Of a stretch of DNA of 26,041 bases, positions 14,577-22,060 are shown piece after piece. The notes beneath the pieces are model-generated. The model made no database searches and was not told where the DNA came from. It worked only from the letters and a program-made list of their open reading frames with translations. The DNA lies in assembly GCA_964519805.1 (NCBI GenBank), contig CAZFKN010000043.1:1-26041 (forward strand), in the 5' to 3' direction. How positions within the stretch are numbered: position 1 is the stretch's first letter; every line of letters begins with the position of its first letter. Position numbers and translations under genes: made by a program. The stretch is from DASQPE01 sp964519805. GTDB taxonomy: Bacteria; Gemmatimonadota; Gemmatimonadetes; Gemmatimonadales; GWC2-71-9.

Positions 14577-17254
14577 GCGAGCCGCTGGCCCCGCAGTACA
14601 ATCCGGCGGCGATCGAGTCCGACCTCTATCGATGGTGGATGGAGCGGGACCTGTTCGCGCCCGCCGCCCGCGGTACCCCCTACGTCATCATGATGCCCCC
14701 GCCCAATGTGACGGCCGTGCTGCACATGGGCCACGGGATGAACGACACCCACCAGGACGTGCTGGTCCGGTTCGAGCGCATGCGCGGGCGAGCCGTGCTC
14801 TGGCTCCCCGGCACCGATCACGCCGGCATCGCCACTCAGAACGTGGTGGAGCGGCTCCTCGCCAAGGAGGGGGTCACCCGCTTCGACATCGGCCGAGAGG
14901 CGTTCGTCGAGCGGGTGTGGGCGCACGTGCGCGAAACCGGCGCCACCATCCTCGACCAGCTCAAGGCCATCGGCTGCTCCGCCGACTGGTCGCGCACCTA
15001 CTTCACGCTCGACGACGATCTGTCGCGCGCGGTGCGCGAAGTCTTCGTTCGGCTCTACGAAAAGAAACTGATCTACCGCGGGCACTACATCATCAACTGG
15101 TGCCCGCGGTGCCTCACCGCGCTCTCCAATGAAGAGGCGGAGAAGGAAGAGACCGACGGCCAGCTCTGGCGTTTCCGCTACCCGCTCGCCGATGGCTCCG
15201 GCCACGTCACCATCGCCACGACCCGCCCCGAAACGATGCTGGGCGACACCGCGGTGGCCGTGCACCCCGACGACCCGCGGTACCAGTCGTTGATCGGCCG
15301 GGAGCTGAGATTGCCGGTGGTGGATCGGCTGATCCCGGTAGTGGCCGACGAGGCGGTGGACCCGGCGTTCGGCACCGGGGCCGTGAAAGTGACGCCGGCG
15401 CACGACCCGACCGACTTCGACATCGGCAAGCGCCACGGCCTGCCGAGCATCGACGTGATGACGCCCGAGGCACGCATGAGCCTCGCCACACCCGAGCGGT
15501 TCCAGGGACTGGACCGCTACGAGGCCCGGAAGCGCGTGGTGGAGGAGTTCGAGGCCGCCGGTCTGCTCGAGAAGGTGGAGCCGCACCGCCATGCGGTCGG
15601 CCACTGCTACCGCTGCGACACGGTCGTCGAGCCTCGGCTCTCCGAGCAGTGGTTCGTGAAGATGGCGCCACTCGCCCGTCCCGCGCTCGCGGCCTATCGG
15701 GAGGGCCGGCTCCGGTTCGTGCCCGAGCGGCGGGGCGAGGAATATGCGCAGTGGATGGAGAACATCCGCGACTGGTGTATCTCCCGGCAGCTCTGGTGGG
15801 GCCACCGGATTCCGGTGTGGTACTGCGAGCGCGAGCACTGCGCCCGGATGGTGGCCAGCCGGACCGACGTGACCCGCTGCCCCGATTGCGGCGGACCCGT
15901 GCGACAGGACGAGGACGTGCTCGACACCTGGTTCTCCTCCTGGCTCGTGCCGTTCTCCAGTCTCGGCTGGCCCGACAAGACCGCCGATCTCGCCCGCTTC
16001 TACCCCGGCAACACCCTCGTTACCGCGCCCGAGATCCTGTTCTTCTGGGTGGCGCGCATGGTCATGTCGGGCTGCGAGTTCATGGGCGACACCCCGTTCG
16101 AGACCGTGTACCTCCACGGCACGGTCCGCGACACCCTGCATCGCAAGATGTCCAAGTCGCTCGGCAACGGGATCGACCCGCTCGACGTGGTCGAGCAGTA
16201 CGGCGCCGACGCGCTCCGCTACACGATCGTGGCCGGCAGCGCCGTGGGCACGGACGCAATCCTCGATCCCAACGACATTGCCACGTCGTTCGCGCCGGGG
16301 CGCAACTTCGCCAACAAGCTGTGGAATGCCGGGCGGTTCATCCTGTCGAACCTCGACGGCCCCACGCGCCCGCTCGCCGGCTCCGGCCGGAACGTCGTGC
16401 GGCGAGACGAGCTGTCGCTCGCGGATCGCTGGATTCTGGCCCGCTGCGAGGCGGCGGTGGTCGAGGTGACCGAAGCGCTGGAACGGTTCCGCCTGAACGA
16501 GGCCGCCGCGTCGGCGTACCGGTTCGTCTGGAGCGACCTCGCGGACTGGTACATCGAGCAGATCAAGCCCAGGCTTTACGGCGACCAACCCGGCGGCGAC
16601 GTGGCCCGCGCGGTGGCGGCCCAGACGTTCGACGTGGGCCTGCGGCTGCTGCACCCGGTCATGCCGTTCATCACCGAGGCCCTGTGGAAACGGTTCCCGG
16701 GGCGGCGCCCTGAGGCTTCGATCAGCATCAATCCCTGGCCGGCGAGCGACCGGCGCGCCACGGACAGCACGGCGGAGAAGCGGTTCGGCCTGGTGCAGGA
16801 GCTGGTGAGCGCGGTGCGGCAGATCCGGGCGGAGTACGGCGTGGCCCCCGGGCAAAGCGTGCGGGTGACGCTCGGCAACGTGGGCCCCGATGCGCGGGCG
16901 ACCTTCGCCGAGGAGCTGGGCACCATCGCCCGTCTGGCCAAGGCGTCGGACCTCCAATTCGGCGAGAGCGGCGAGCGCGTCGGCGGCCACGCCGTGCTTA
17001 CCGACGGCACCGCCGTGTTCGTCCCGCTCGGCGACGCGATCGACGTCGAGCGCGAGTGCGCCCGGCTCGGCACCGAAATCGAGCGGCTGCTCCAGCTCGT
17101 CACCGGGCAGGAGAAGAAGCTCGGCAACCAGCAGTTCACCGCGAAGGCGCCGGCGGCGGTCGTCGACCGGGAGCGGGAGAAGCTCGCCAGCTGGCGGGAG
17201 CAGCACGAAGTGCTGGCGCGGAAGCGGGCGCTTCTGGGCTGCGGGAATGCCTGA
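14573..17254 (+). CDS. valS: Valyl-tRNA synthetase
   Basis: An 893-aa class I synthetase that charges tRNA-Val. Seen in order: catalytic HIGH variant HMGH (His51-His54) in PPPNVTAVLHMGHG; the CP1 editing domain at about 200-340 (ATTRPETMLGDTAVAVHP, GTGAVKVTPAHDPTDF); WCISRQLWWGHRIPVWYC; a zinc-knuckle-like CPDCGG; LDTWFSSWL; KMSKSLGN with KMSKS at 525-529; the anticodon-binding helices; and the C-terminal coiled-coil arm (ECARLGTEIERLLQLV onward). Length is normal and all motifs are present. The ATG at 14573 overlaps the BON gene. The 3' end overlaps the following lipoprotein gene by 8 bp. Confidence 0.98.
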   Translation: MSEPLAPQYNPAAIESDLYRWWMERDLFAPAARGTPYVIMMPPPNVTAVLHMGHGMNDTHQDVLVRFERMRGRAVLWLPGTDHAGIATQNVVERLLAKEGVTRFDIGREAFVERVWAHVRETGATILDQLKAIGCSADWSRTYFTLDDDLSRAVREVFVRLYEKKLIYRGHYIINWCPRCLTALSNEEAEKEETDGQLWRFRYPLADGSGHVTIATTRPETMLGDTAVAVHPDDPRYQSLIGRELRLPVVDRLIPVVADEAVDPAFGTGAVKVTPAHDPTDFDIGKRHGLPSIDVMTPEARMSLATPERFQGLDRYEARKRVVEEFEAAGLLEKVEPHRHAVGHCYRCDTVVEPRLSEQWFVKMAPLARPALAAYREGRLRFVPERRGEEYAQWMENIRDWCISRQLWWGHRIPVWYCEREHCARMVASRTDVTRCPDCGGPVRQDEDVLDTWFSSWLVPFSSLGWPDKTADLARFYPGNTLVTAPEILFFWVARMVMSGCEFMGDTPFETVYLHGTVRDTLHRKMSKSLGNGIDPLDVVEQYGADALRYTIVAGSAVGTDAILDPNDIATSFAPGRNFANKLWNAGRFILSNLDGPTRPLAGSGRNVVRRDELSLADRWILARCEAAVVEVTEALERFRLNEAAASAYRFVWSDLADWYIEQIKPRLYGDQPGGDVARAVAAQTFDVGLRLLHPVMPFITEALWKRFPGRRPEASISINPWPASDRRATDSTAEKRFGLVQELVSAVRQIRAEYGVAPGQSVRVTLGNVGPDARATFAEELGTIARLAKASDLQFGESGERVGGHAVLTDGTAVFVPLGDAIDVERECARLGTEIERLLQLVTGQEKKLGNQQFTAKAPAAVVDREREKLASWREQHEVLARKRALLGCGNA

Positions 17255-18434
17255 CCCGCGCGATGCAGGGTTCGCTCCATCGGCCGCTTGCATCTCTGTA
17301 CTGGTATTGGGGATTGCGTGCGCCAACATCCAGCCGCCCCCGGGCGGACCGATCGACAAGACGCCGCCCACGCTCGTCTCGACCTATCCCGACTCGATGA
17401 CCGTGCAGTCGGATTTCCGGGGCAATGTCGAGTTCCGCTTCAACGAGGTCGTCTCCGAGGGCAGCAGCCCCAACTTGGGGCTCGGCACCGGTGATCTGGA
17501 GAGGCTCATCATTTTCTCGCCCACCGATAAGACGCCCGACGTCGGCTGGCACCGCCGCCGCATCACGGTGCGGCCCGCGGAGGGGTGGAAGCCCAACCGG
17601 GTCTACCGGGTCGAGCTGCTGCCGGGCGTCGCCGACGTGCGGCAGAACAAGTCCAAGATCGACGCCGTCGTGACCTTCACGACCGGCGCCCCGGTGCCGC
17701 GCGACTCGATCCGGGGACGGGTGTTCGACTGGAAGGCTGGTACCCCCGCCGTTCTGGCGCTGGTCGAGGCCGTGCTCGAGCCCGACAGCCTGCCCTATCG
17801 CGCGCTGACTGACTCGACCGGTCGCTTCGCCTTTGGCCCCCTGCCCCACGGCGAGTACCTGGTCTTCGGCGTCGTGGACGCCAACCACAACTTCCGCCGG
17901 GACCCGAAGGAATCGTTCGACAGCGTGCGCATCCGGCCGGAGTCGGCGACGACCGAGGTGCCGGAGCTGTACGCTTTCGTGCACGACACGCTGCCGCCGC
18001 GACTGGTGGAGGCCACGTCGCAGGATTCGGTGACCGCCTCGCTCTCGTTCGCCACCTCGCTCGATCCGTTCCAGAGACTGGATACCTCCGCCGTCTCGGT
18101 GCGGAAGCTCCCGGACTCGGTTGCCGTGCCAGTCGTGCGGCTTGCGTTCCGCGACACCACCGCCGCGGGGCGCGGCATGCACCGGCCCCAGCTGAGCGAC
18201 CGTTTGGTGCTCAAGGTCGGGGAGCCGTGGCACCCCGGCGACCGGTTTCTGATTCAGCTCACGGGCATCCGCACCGTGAGCGGAATAACGGGCGACTCGC
18301 GCGGCGTGCTGGCCATCCCGGAACCGAAGGCTGCACCGGGTCCGCCCAGCGCCGCCGACTCGGCCCGCGCCGACTCGATCCGGAGGGTCATCAAGGCCGA
18401 CTCGCTCCGTCACAAAGGAAGGCAACGCCGGTGA
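17247..18434 (+). CDS. Ig-like (Big_5) domain lipoprotein
   Basis: A 395-aa protein with a lipoprotein-type N terminus: hydrophobic ACISVLVLGIAC with the probable lipidated Cys25, then ANIQPPPGGPIDKTPP, a start I know from Ig-like lipoproteins of Bacteroidota and Gemmatimonadota. Residues about 40-145 look like a Big_5 Ig-like domain (PPTLVSTYPDSMTV, RITVRPAEGWKPNRVYRVELLPGVADVRQNKSKID). A carboxypeptidase-regulatory-like beta-sandwich follows at about 155-205 (RVFDWKAGTPAVLALVEAVLE, GRFAFGPLPHGEYLVFGVVDANHNF). The tail is rich in Asp-Ser-Arg units (ADSARADSIRRVIKADSLR). Probably an envelope protein, partner unknown. The ATG overlaps the end of valS by 8 bp and the stop overlaps selA by 4 bp. 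Confidence 0.85.
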   Translation: MPDPRDAGFAPSAACISVLVLGIACANIQPPPGGPIDKTPPTLVSTYPDSMTVQSDFRGNVEFRFNEVVSEGSSPNLGLGTGDLERLIIFSPTDKTPDVGWHRRRITVRPAEGWKPNRVYRVELLPGVADVRQNKSKIDAVVTFTTGAPVPRDSIRGRVFDWKAGTPAVLALVEAVLEPDSLPYRALTDSTGRFAFGPLPHGEYLVFGVVDANHNFRRDPKESFDSVRIRPESATTEVPELYAFVHDTLPPRLVEATSQDSVTASLSFATSLDPFQRLDTSAVSVRKLPDSVAVPVVRLAFRDTTAAGRGMHRPQLSDRLVLKVGEPWHPGDRFLIQLTGIRTVSGITGDSRGVLAIPEPKAAPGPPSAADSARADSIRRVIKADSLRHKGRQRR

Positions 18435-19789
18435 CCGACCGCCGCCGTGAGCTGCCCTCGGTCGATCACCTGCTCCGCGAGCCGGGGATCGCCGCGCTGC
18501 TCGATGCCGCTCCGCGGAGCGCGGTGGTCTCCGCCGTGCGCGACGCGCTGGACGCCGCCCGGCGCCGGCGCGCCGGCCCGCCGGACGACTGGACCGAAGA
18601 GGTACGCGAGCGGCTCCGGCTCCGGACCGGCCGCTCGCTGCGCCCGGTGCTCAACGCCACCGGCGTCGTCCTTCACACCAACCTGGGCCGCGCGCCGCTG
18701 GCGCACGCCGCCCTCGAGGCGCTCTCCGCCGCGGGCGGCGGCTACAGCACGCTCGAGTTCGACCTGCACGCGGGCGTGCGCGGGAGCCGCTCGGACCATT
18801 GCCGGGCATTGCTGGCCGAGCTGAGCGGCGCGGAGGACGGGCTGGCGGTAAACAACGCGGCGGGGGCGCTGGTGCTCGCGCTCAACGCGCTGGCCACCGG
18901 GCGCGACGTTCTGATCTCGCGGGGCGAGCTGATCGAGATCGGCGGGTCGTTCCGGATCCCGGACATCCTGGAGAAGAGCGGTGCCAGGCTGCGCGAGGTC
19001 GGCACGACCAACCGCACGCACCTCGACGACTACCGGAAGGCCCTGTCGCCCGAGACCGGAGCCATCCTCACGGTGCATCGGTCCAACTTCGAGCAGCGCG
19101 GTTTCGTGGCGACACCCGCGCCGGCCGACATCGCAACGCTGGCGCGGGAAGCCGGCGTCCCGTGGCTCTACGACGTGGGCAGCGGGCTCCTGCTCGACCT
19201 GGCGCCCTGGGGGCTGACCGGCGAGCCCCGTGTGCCCGAGGCGGTCACCGCGGGGGCGGACCTCGTGATCTTCAGCGGCGACAAGCTCCTCGGCGGGCCA
19301 CAGGCCGGGTGTCTCACCGGCCGGCGCGACCCGCTGAGCCGGTGCCGTTCGAATCCGCTCGCGCGCGCGCTCCGGGCCGACAAGATGACCCTCGCGGCGC
19401 TCGAGGCGACGCTCGCGCTGTACCGCGACCCGGCCGTCGCCGTGGCCGAGATCCCGGTGCTCGCCATGCTGACGGCGGGACCCGATGACCTCGCGGCGCG
19501 AGCCGCGCTGCTCTTGAGCGAGTGTCCGGCCGAGCTTCGGCCGGAGCTGCGGGACGGCGCATCGGCGGTGGGGGGCGGATCGTTCCCCGGCGCCGTGCTC
19601 CCCACCACGCTCGTCGCCCTCGACCCCGGCGCCCTGGGCGCCGACGGGCTCGCGCTCCGGCTCCGGCTAGGCGAGCCGGCGGTGGTGACGCGGGTGAGCG
19701 ACGGCCGGGTGCTGCTCGATCCGCGCACATTGCCGCTCGCCGCGTACGCCGACGTGGGCGCGGCGCTGCGCCGAGCGGTGGAGCGCTAG
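18431..19789 (+). CDS. selA: L-seryl-tRNA(Sec) selenium transferase
   Basis: A 452-aa PLP enzyme that converts seryl-tRNA(Sec) to selenocysteyl-tRNA(Sec) using selenophosphate. Seen: N-terminal LPSVDHLLREPGIAALL; RPVLNATGVVLHTNLGRAPL; YSTLEFDLHAGVRGSR; NNAAGALVLALNAL; RGELIEIGGSFRIPDIL; VGTTNRTHLDDY; LYDVGSGLLLDLAPWGL; and the PLP-lysine motif FSGDKLLGGPQAG with Lys285. Length and order are those of bacterial SelA. The GTG at 18431 is preceded by AGGAAGG and overlaps the lipoprotein stop (GTGA). It implies selenocysteine use by this organism, but selB, selC and selD are not in the window. Confidence 0.95.
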   Translation: MTDRRRELPSVDHLLREPGIAALLDAAPRSAVVSAVRDALDAARRRRAGPPDDWTEEVRERLRLRTGRSLRPVLNATGVVLHTNLGRAPLAHAALEALSAAGGGYSTLEFDLHAGVRGSRSDHCRALLAELSGAEDGLAVNNAAGALVLALNALATGRDVLISRGELIEIGGSFRIPDILEKSGARLREVGTTNRTHLDDYRKALSPETGAILTVHRSNFEQRGFVATPAPADIATLAREAGVPWLYDVGSGLLLDLAPWGLTGEPRVPEAVTAGADLVIFSGDKLLGGPQAGCLTGRRDPLSRCRSNPLARALRADKMTLAALEATLALYRDPAVAVAEIPVLAMLTAGPDDLAARAALLLSECPAELRPELRDGASAVGGGSFPGAVLPTTLVALDPGALGADGLALRLRLGEPAVVTRVSDGRVLLDPRTLPLAAYADVGAALRRAVER

Positions 19790-19833
19790 GCTCTCTGCCC
19801 ATCCGCCCGGCTGCCCATTAGGTTCCCCCGGCC

Positions 19834-20439
19834 ATGCCCATGCGCCTTGCGGTCGCGATCTCGGGCCGCGGCAGCAACCTCGCGGCGCTCCTCGCCGCGC
19901 TTCCGGCCGGGGCGCCGGCGGAGGTGGCGCTGGTGCTGAGCAACCGGGCGGCGGCGGGGGGGCTCGATCTGGCCCGGCAGCATGGCATTCCGACGCTGAC
20001 GCTCACCGACCCGGCCGACGGCCATGAGTGGCTCGACGCGCTCGCTGCCCGCCGGATCGACCTGATCGTCCTCGCGGGCTACCTCAAGCTGGTACCGCCC
20101 GCCGTGGTGGAGCGCTTTCGCGGCCGGATGATCAACATCCACCCCGCCCTGCTGCCCGGCTTCGGCGGGCCCGGCATGTACGGGCATCGGGTGCATGAGG
20201 CTGTAATTGCGTCGGGTCAGCGGACCAGCGGCGCCACCGTCCACCTGGTGGACGAGGTGTACGACCAGGGCGCCATCCTCGCGCAGGAACGGGTGCCCGT
20301 GCTGCCCGATGACACGGCCGACACGCTCGCGGCCCGCGTGCTCGAGGTCGAGCACCGCCTGCTGCCAGCCGTCGTGCTGGCCGCGGCCGCCGCCGGCCGG
20401 CCCGTCTCGATCTCCAACCCCGTGGAGCTTCCCTCGTGA
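19834..20439 (+). CDS. purN: Phosphoribosylglycinamide formyltransferase
   Basis: A 201-aa enzyme that transfers a formyl group from 10-formyltetrahydrofolate to GAR, the third step of purine synthesis. Seen: MRLAVAISGRGSNLAALL at the N terminus, LAGYLKLVPP, INIHPALLPGFGGPGMYG with catalytic Asn101 and His103, and TSGATVHLVDEVYDQGAIL with Asp140. Length is typical. The ATG at 19834 is used; an ATG two codons later is an equally good start, and neither has a strong ribosome site. It lies 44 bp after selA and 10 bp before purH on the same strand. Its one-carbon donor can be traced to GlyA activity. Confidence 0.97.
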   Translation: MPMRLAVAISGRGSNLAALLAALPAGAPAEVALVLSNRAAAGGLDLARQHGIPTLTLTDPADGHEWLDALAARRIDLIVLAGYLKLVPPAVVERFRGRMINIHPALLPGFGGPGMYGHRVHEAVIASGQRTSGATVHLVDEVYDQGAILAQERVPVLPDDTADTLAARVLEVEHRLLPAVVLAAAAAGRPVSISNPVELPS

Positions 20440-20449
20440 ATCGCACGGC

Positions 20450-21976
20450 ATGCCCCGCGCACTGATCTCCGTCAGCGACAAGCGCGGCATCATCCCCTTC
20501 GCCCAGGCGCTCGTGGACCTGGGCTGGGAGATCATCTCCACCGGCGGCACCGCGACCGCGCTGCGACACGCGGATGTGCCGGTGCTCCCGGTGGACGAGG
20601 TCACCGGCTTCCCCGAGCTGCTCGACGGACGGGTGAAGACCCTCCACCCGCTGATCCACGCCGGGCTCCTCGCCCGAAGGGACCACCCGGGCCACCTCGC
20701 CGCGCTCTCGGCGCACGGGATCATCCCGATCGATCTCGTCGCCGTGAACCTCTATCCCTTCCAGATGACGATCGCCCGGCCGGACGTGCCGTTCGAGGAC
20801 GCGATCGAGAACATCGACGTCGGCGGGCCCTCCATGCTCCGCTCGGCCGCCAAGAACCACCGCTTCGTCATCCCGGTGGTGGACCCGCTCGACTACGCCC
20901 CGGTGATCGAGATGCTGCGGGAGGGCGGCGTGTCAGATGAGGTGCGGCGGGAGCTGGCCGCCAAGGTCTTCGCCCACACGTCGGACTACGATTCGGCGAT
21001 CGCGCGCTACCTCACGCCCAAGGAGGAAGGGCTCCCGCGGCGCATGGGTCTGGCACTCGAGCGGCTGCAGGCCCTCCGCTACGGCGAAAACCCGGACCAG
21101 CGCGCGGCGCTCTACGTCACCGACGAGGCGCGCGGCATGCGGGACCTCCGCCAGCGCCAGGGGAAGGAGCTGTCGTTCAACAACCTGCTCGACATCGACG
21201 CCGGCGCGACGGCCGTGGCCAGCTGGCCCACCCGTCCCGCGTGCTGCGTCATCAAGCACACCACGCCCTGCGGGATCGCGGTGGCCGGGAGTGCCGCCGA
21301 GGCATTCCGAAGGGCGCGAGCCACCGACCCGGTCTCCGCGTTCGGCTCGGTCGTCGCCTTCAACACGGTGGTGGACGAGGCGACTGCCCGGGCGATGAGC
21401 GATCTGTTCGTCGAGGTCGTCGTCGCGCCATCGTACCACGAGCAGGCGCACGCGGTGTTCGCCGGGAAGAAGAACCTGCGGGTAGTGGAGCTGCCGGTCT
21501 CGCGCAGCGCGGGCCTCGACTTCAAGCGCGTGCGGGGCGGGTTTCTGGTGCAGGACCGCTTCGTCTTCGATCCGGCGGACCAGGCCTGGACCGTCCCGAG
21601 CCAGCGCCGCCCCACGGAGGCCGAGTGGGTCGACCTCCACTTCGCGTGGGCCGCGGTGGCCGCGGTCAAGTCCAACGCGATCCTGCTGGCCCGGGGCGAG
21701 ATGGCGATCGGCATCGGCGCCGGACAGATGAGCCGGGTGGACGCGTCGTTCCTGGCGGTGCACAAGGCGAGGCAGCAGGGCCACGACCCGCGAGGCGCGG
21801 TGCTCGCGTCCGACGCGTACTTCCCCTTCGCCGACGGTGTCGAGGAAGCGGCGGCGGCGGGCATCACCGCGATCATCCAGCCGGGCGGCTCGGTGCGGGA
21901 CCCCGAGGTGATCGAGGCCGCGGATCAGCGGGGGATCGCGATGGTGTTTACGGGAAAGCGACAGTTCCGACACTAA
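20450..21976 (+). CDS. purH: Bifunctional AICAR formyltransferase / IMP cyclohydrolase
   Basis: A 508-aa enzyme for the last two steps of IMP synthesis. The N-terminal cyclohydrolase domain shows ALISVSDKRGI, ISTGGT, LDGRVKTLHPLIHAGLLARR and IDLVAVNLYPFQMT, with ENIDVGGPSMLRSAAKNH after it. The C-terminal transferase domain has RYGENPDQRAALY, ELSFNNLLDIDA, CVIKHTTPCGIAV (Lys269 and His270 in the active site), AFGSVVAFN and the terminal SDAYFPFADGVEEAAAAGITAIIQPGGSVRD. It is complete. The ATG at 20450 matches the family start. Directly downstream of purN in an apparent pur pair. Palindromic element C begins 4 bp after its TAA. Confidence 0.98.
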   Translation: MPRALISVSDKRGIIPFAQALVDLGWEIISTGGTATALRHADVPVLPVDEVTGFPELLDGRVKTLHPLIHAGLLARRDHPGHLAALSAHGIIPIDLVAVNLYPFQMTIARPDVPFEDAIENIDVGGPSMLRSAAKNHRFVIPVVDPLDYAPVIEMLREGGVSDEVRRELAAKVFAHTSDYDSAIARYLTPKEEGLPRRMGLALERLQALRYGENPDQRAALYVTDEARGMRDLRQRQGKELSFNNLLDIDAGATAVASWPTRPACCVIKHTTPCGIAVAGSAAEAFRRARATDPVSAFGSVVAFNTVVDEATARAMSDLFVEVVVAPSYHEQAHAVFAGKKNLRVVELPVSRSAGLDFKRVRGGFLVQDRFVFDPADQAWTVPSQRRPTEAEWVDLHFAWAAVAAVKSNAILLARGEMAIGIGAGQMSRVDASFLAVHKARQQGHDPRGAVLASDAYFPFADGVEEAAAAGITAIIQPGGSVRDPEVIEAADQRGIAMVFTGKRQFRH

Positions 21977-21980
21977 CTGG

Positions 21981-22055
21981 GTGAACGGTAAACGGTGAAC
22001 GGTGAACCGGCCCCACCCGGCCACCCCCGTTTACCGTTGACCGTTCACCGTTCAG
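21981..22055. repeat. Palindromic heptamer repeat, element C
   Basis: Two arms of four 7-bp units (21981-22008 and 22028-22055) around a 19-bp C-rich spacer. Plus-strand units are GTGAACG, GTAAACG, GTGAACG, GTGAACC. Minus-strand units are CTGAACG, GTGAACG, GTCAACG, GTAAACG. The arms match at 23 of 28 positions, so this is the least perfect of the three. It starts 4 bp after the purH stop and ends 5 bp before the DUF2723 start, filling that intergenic region and leaving only CAGGGTCC as a possible weak ribosome site. No T-tract follows it. Confidence 0.92.
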
Positions 22056-22060
22056 GGTCC

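Noticed and set aside
14393..17371. 992-codon minus-strand open frame opposite valS
   Set aside because: Antisense shadow; valS on the plus strand has all synthetase motifs.
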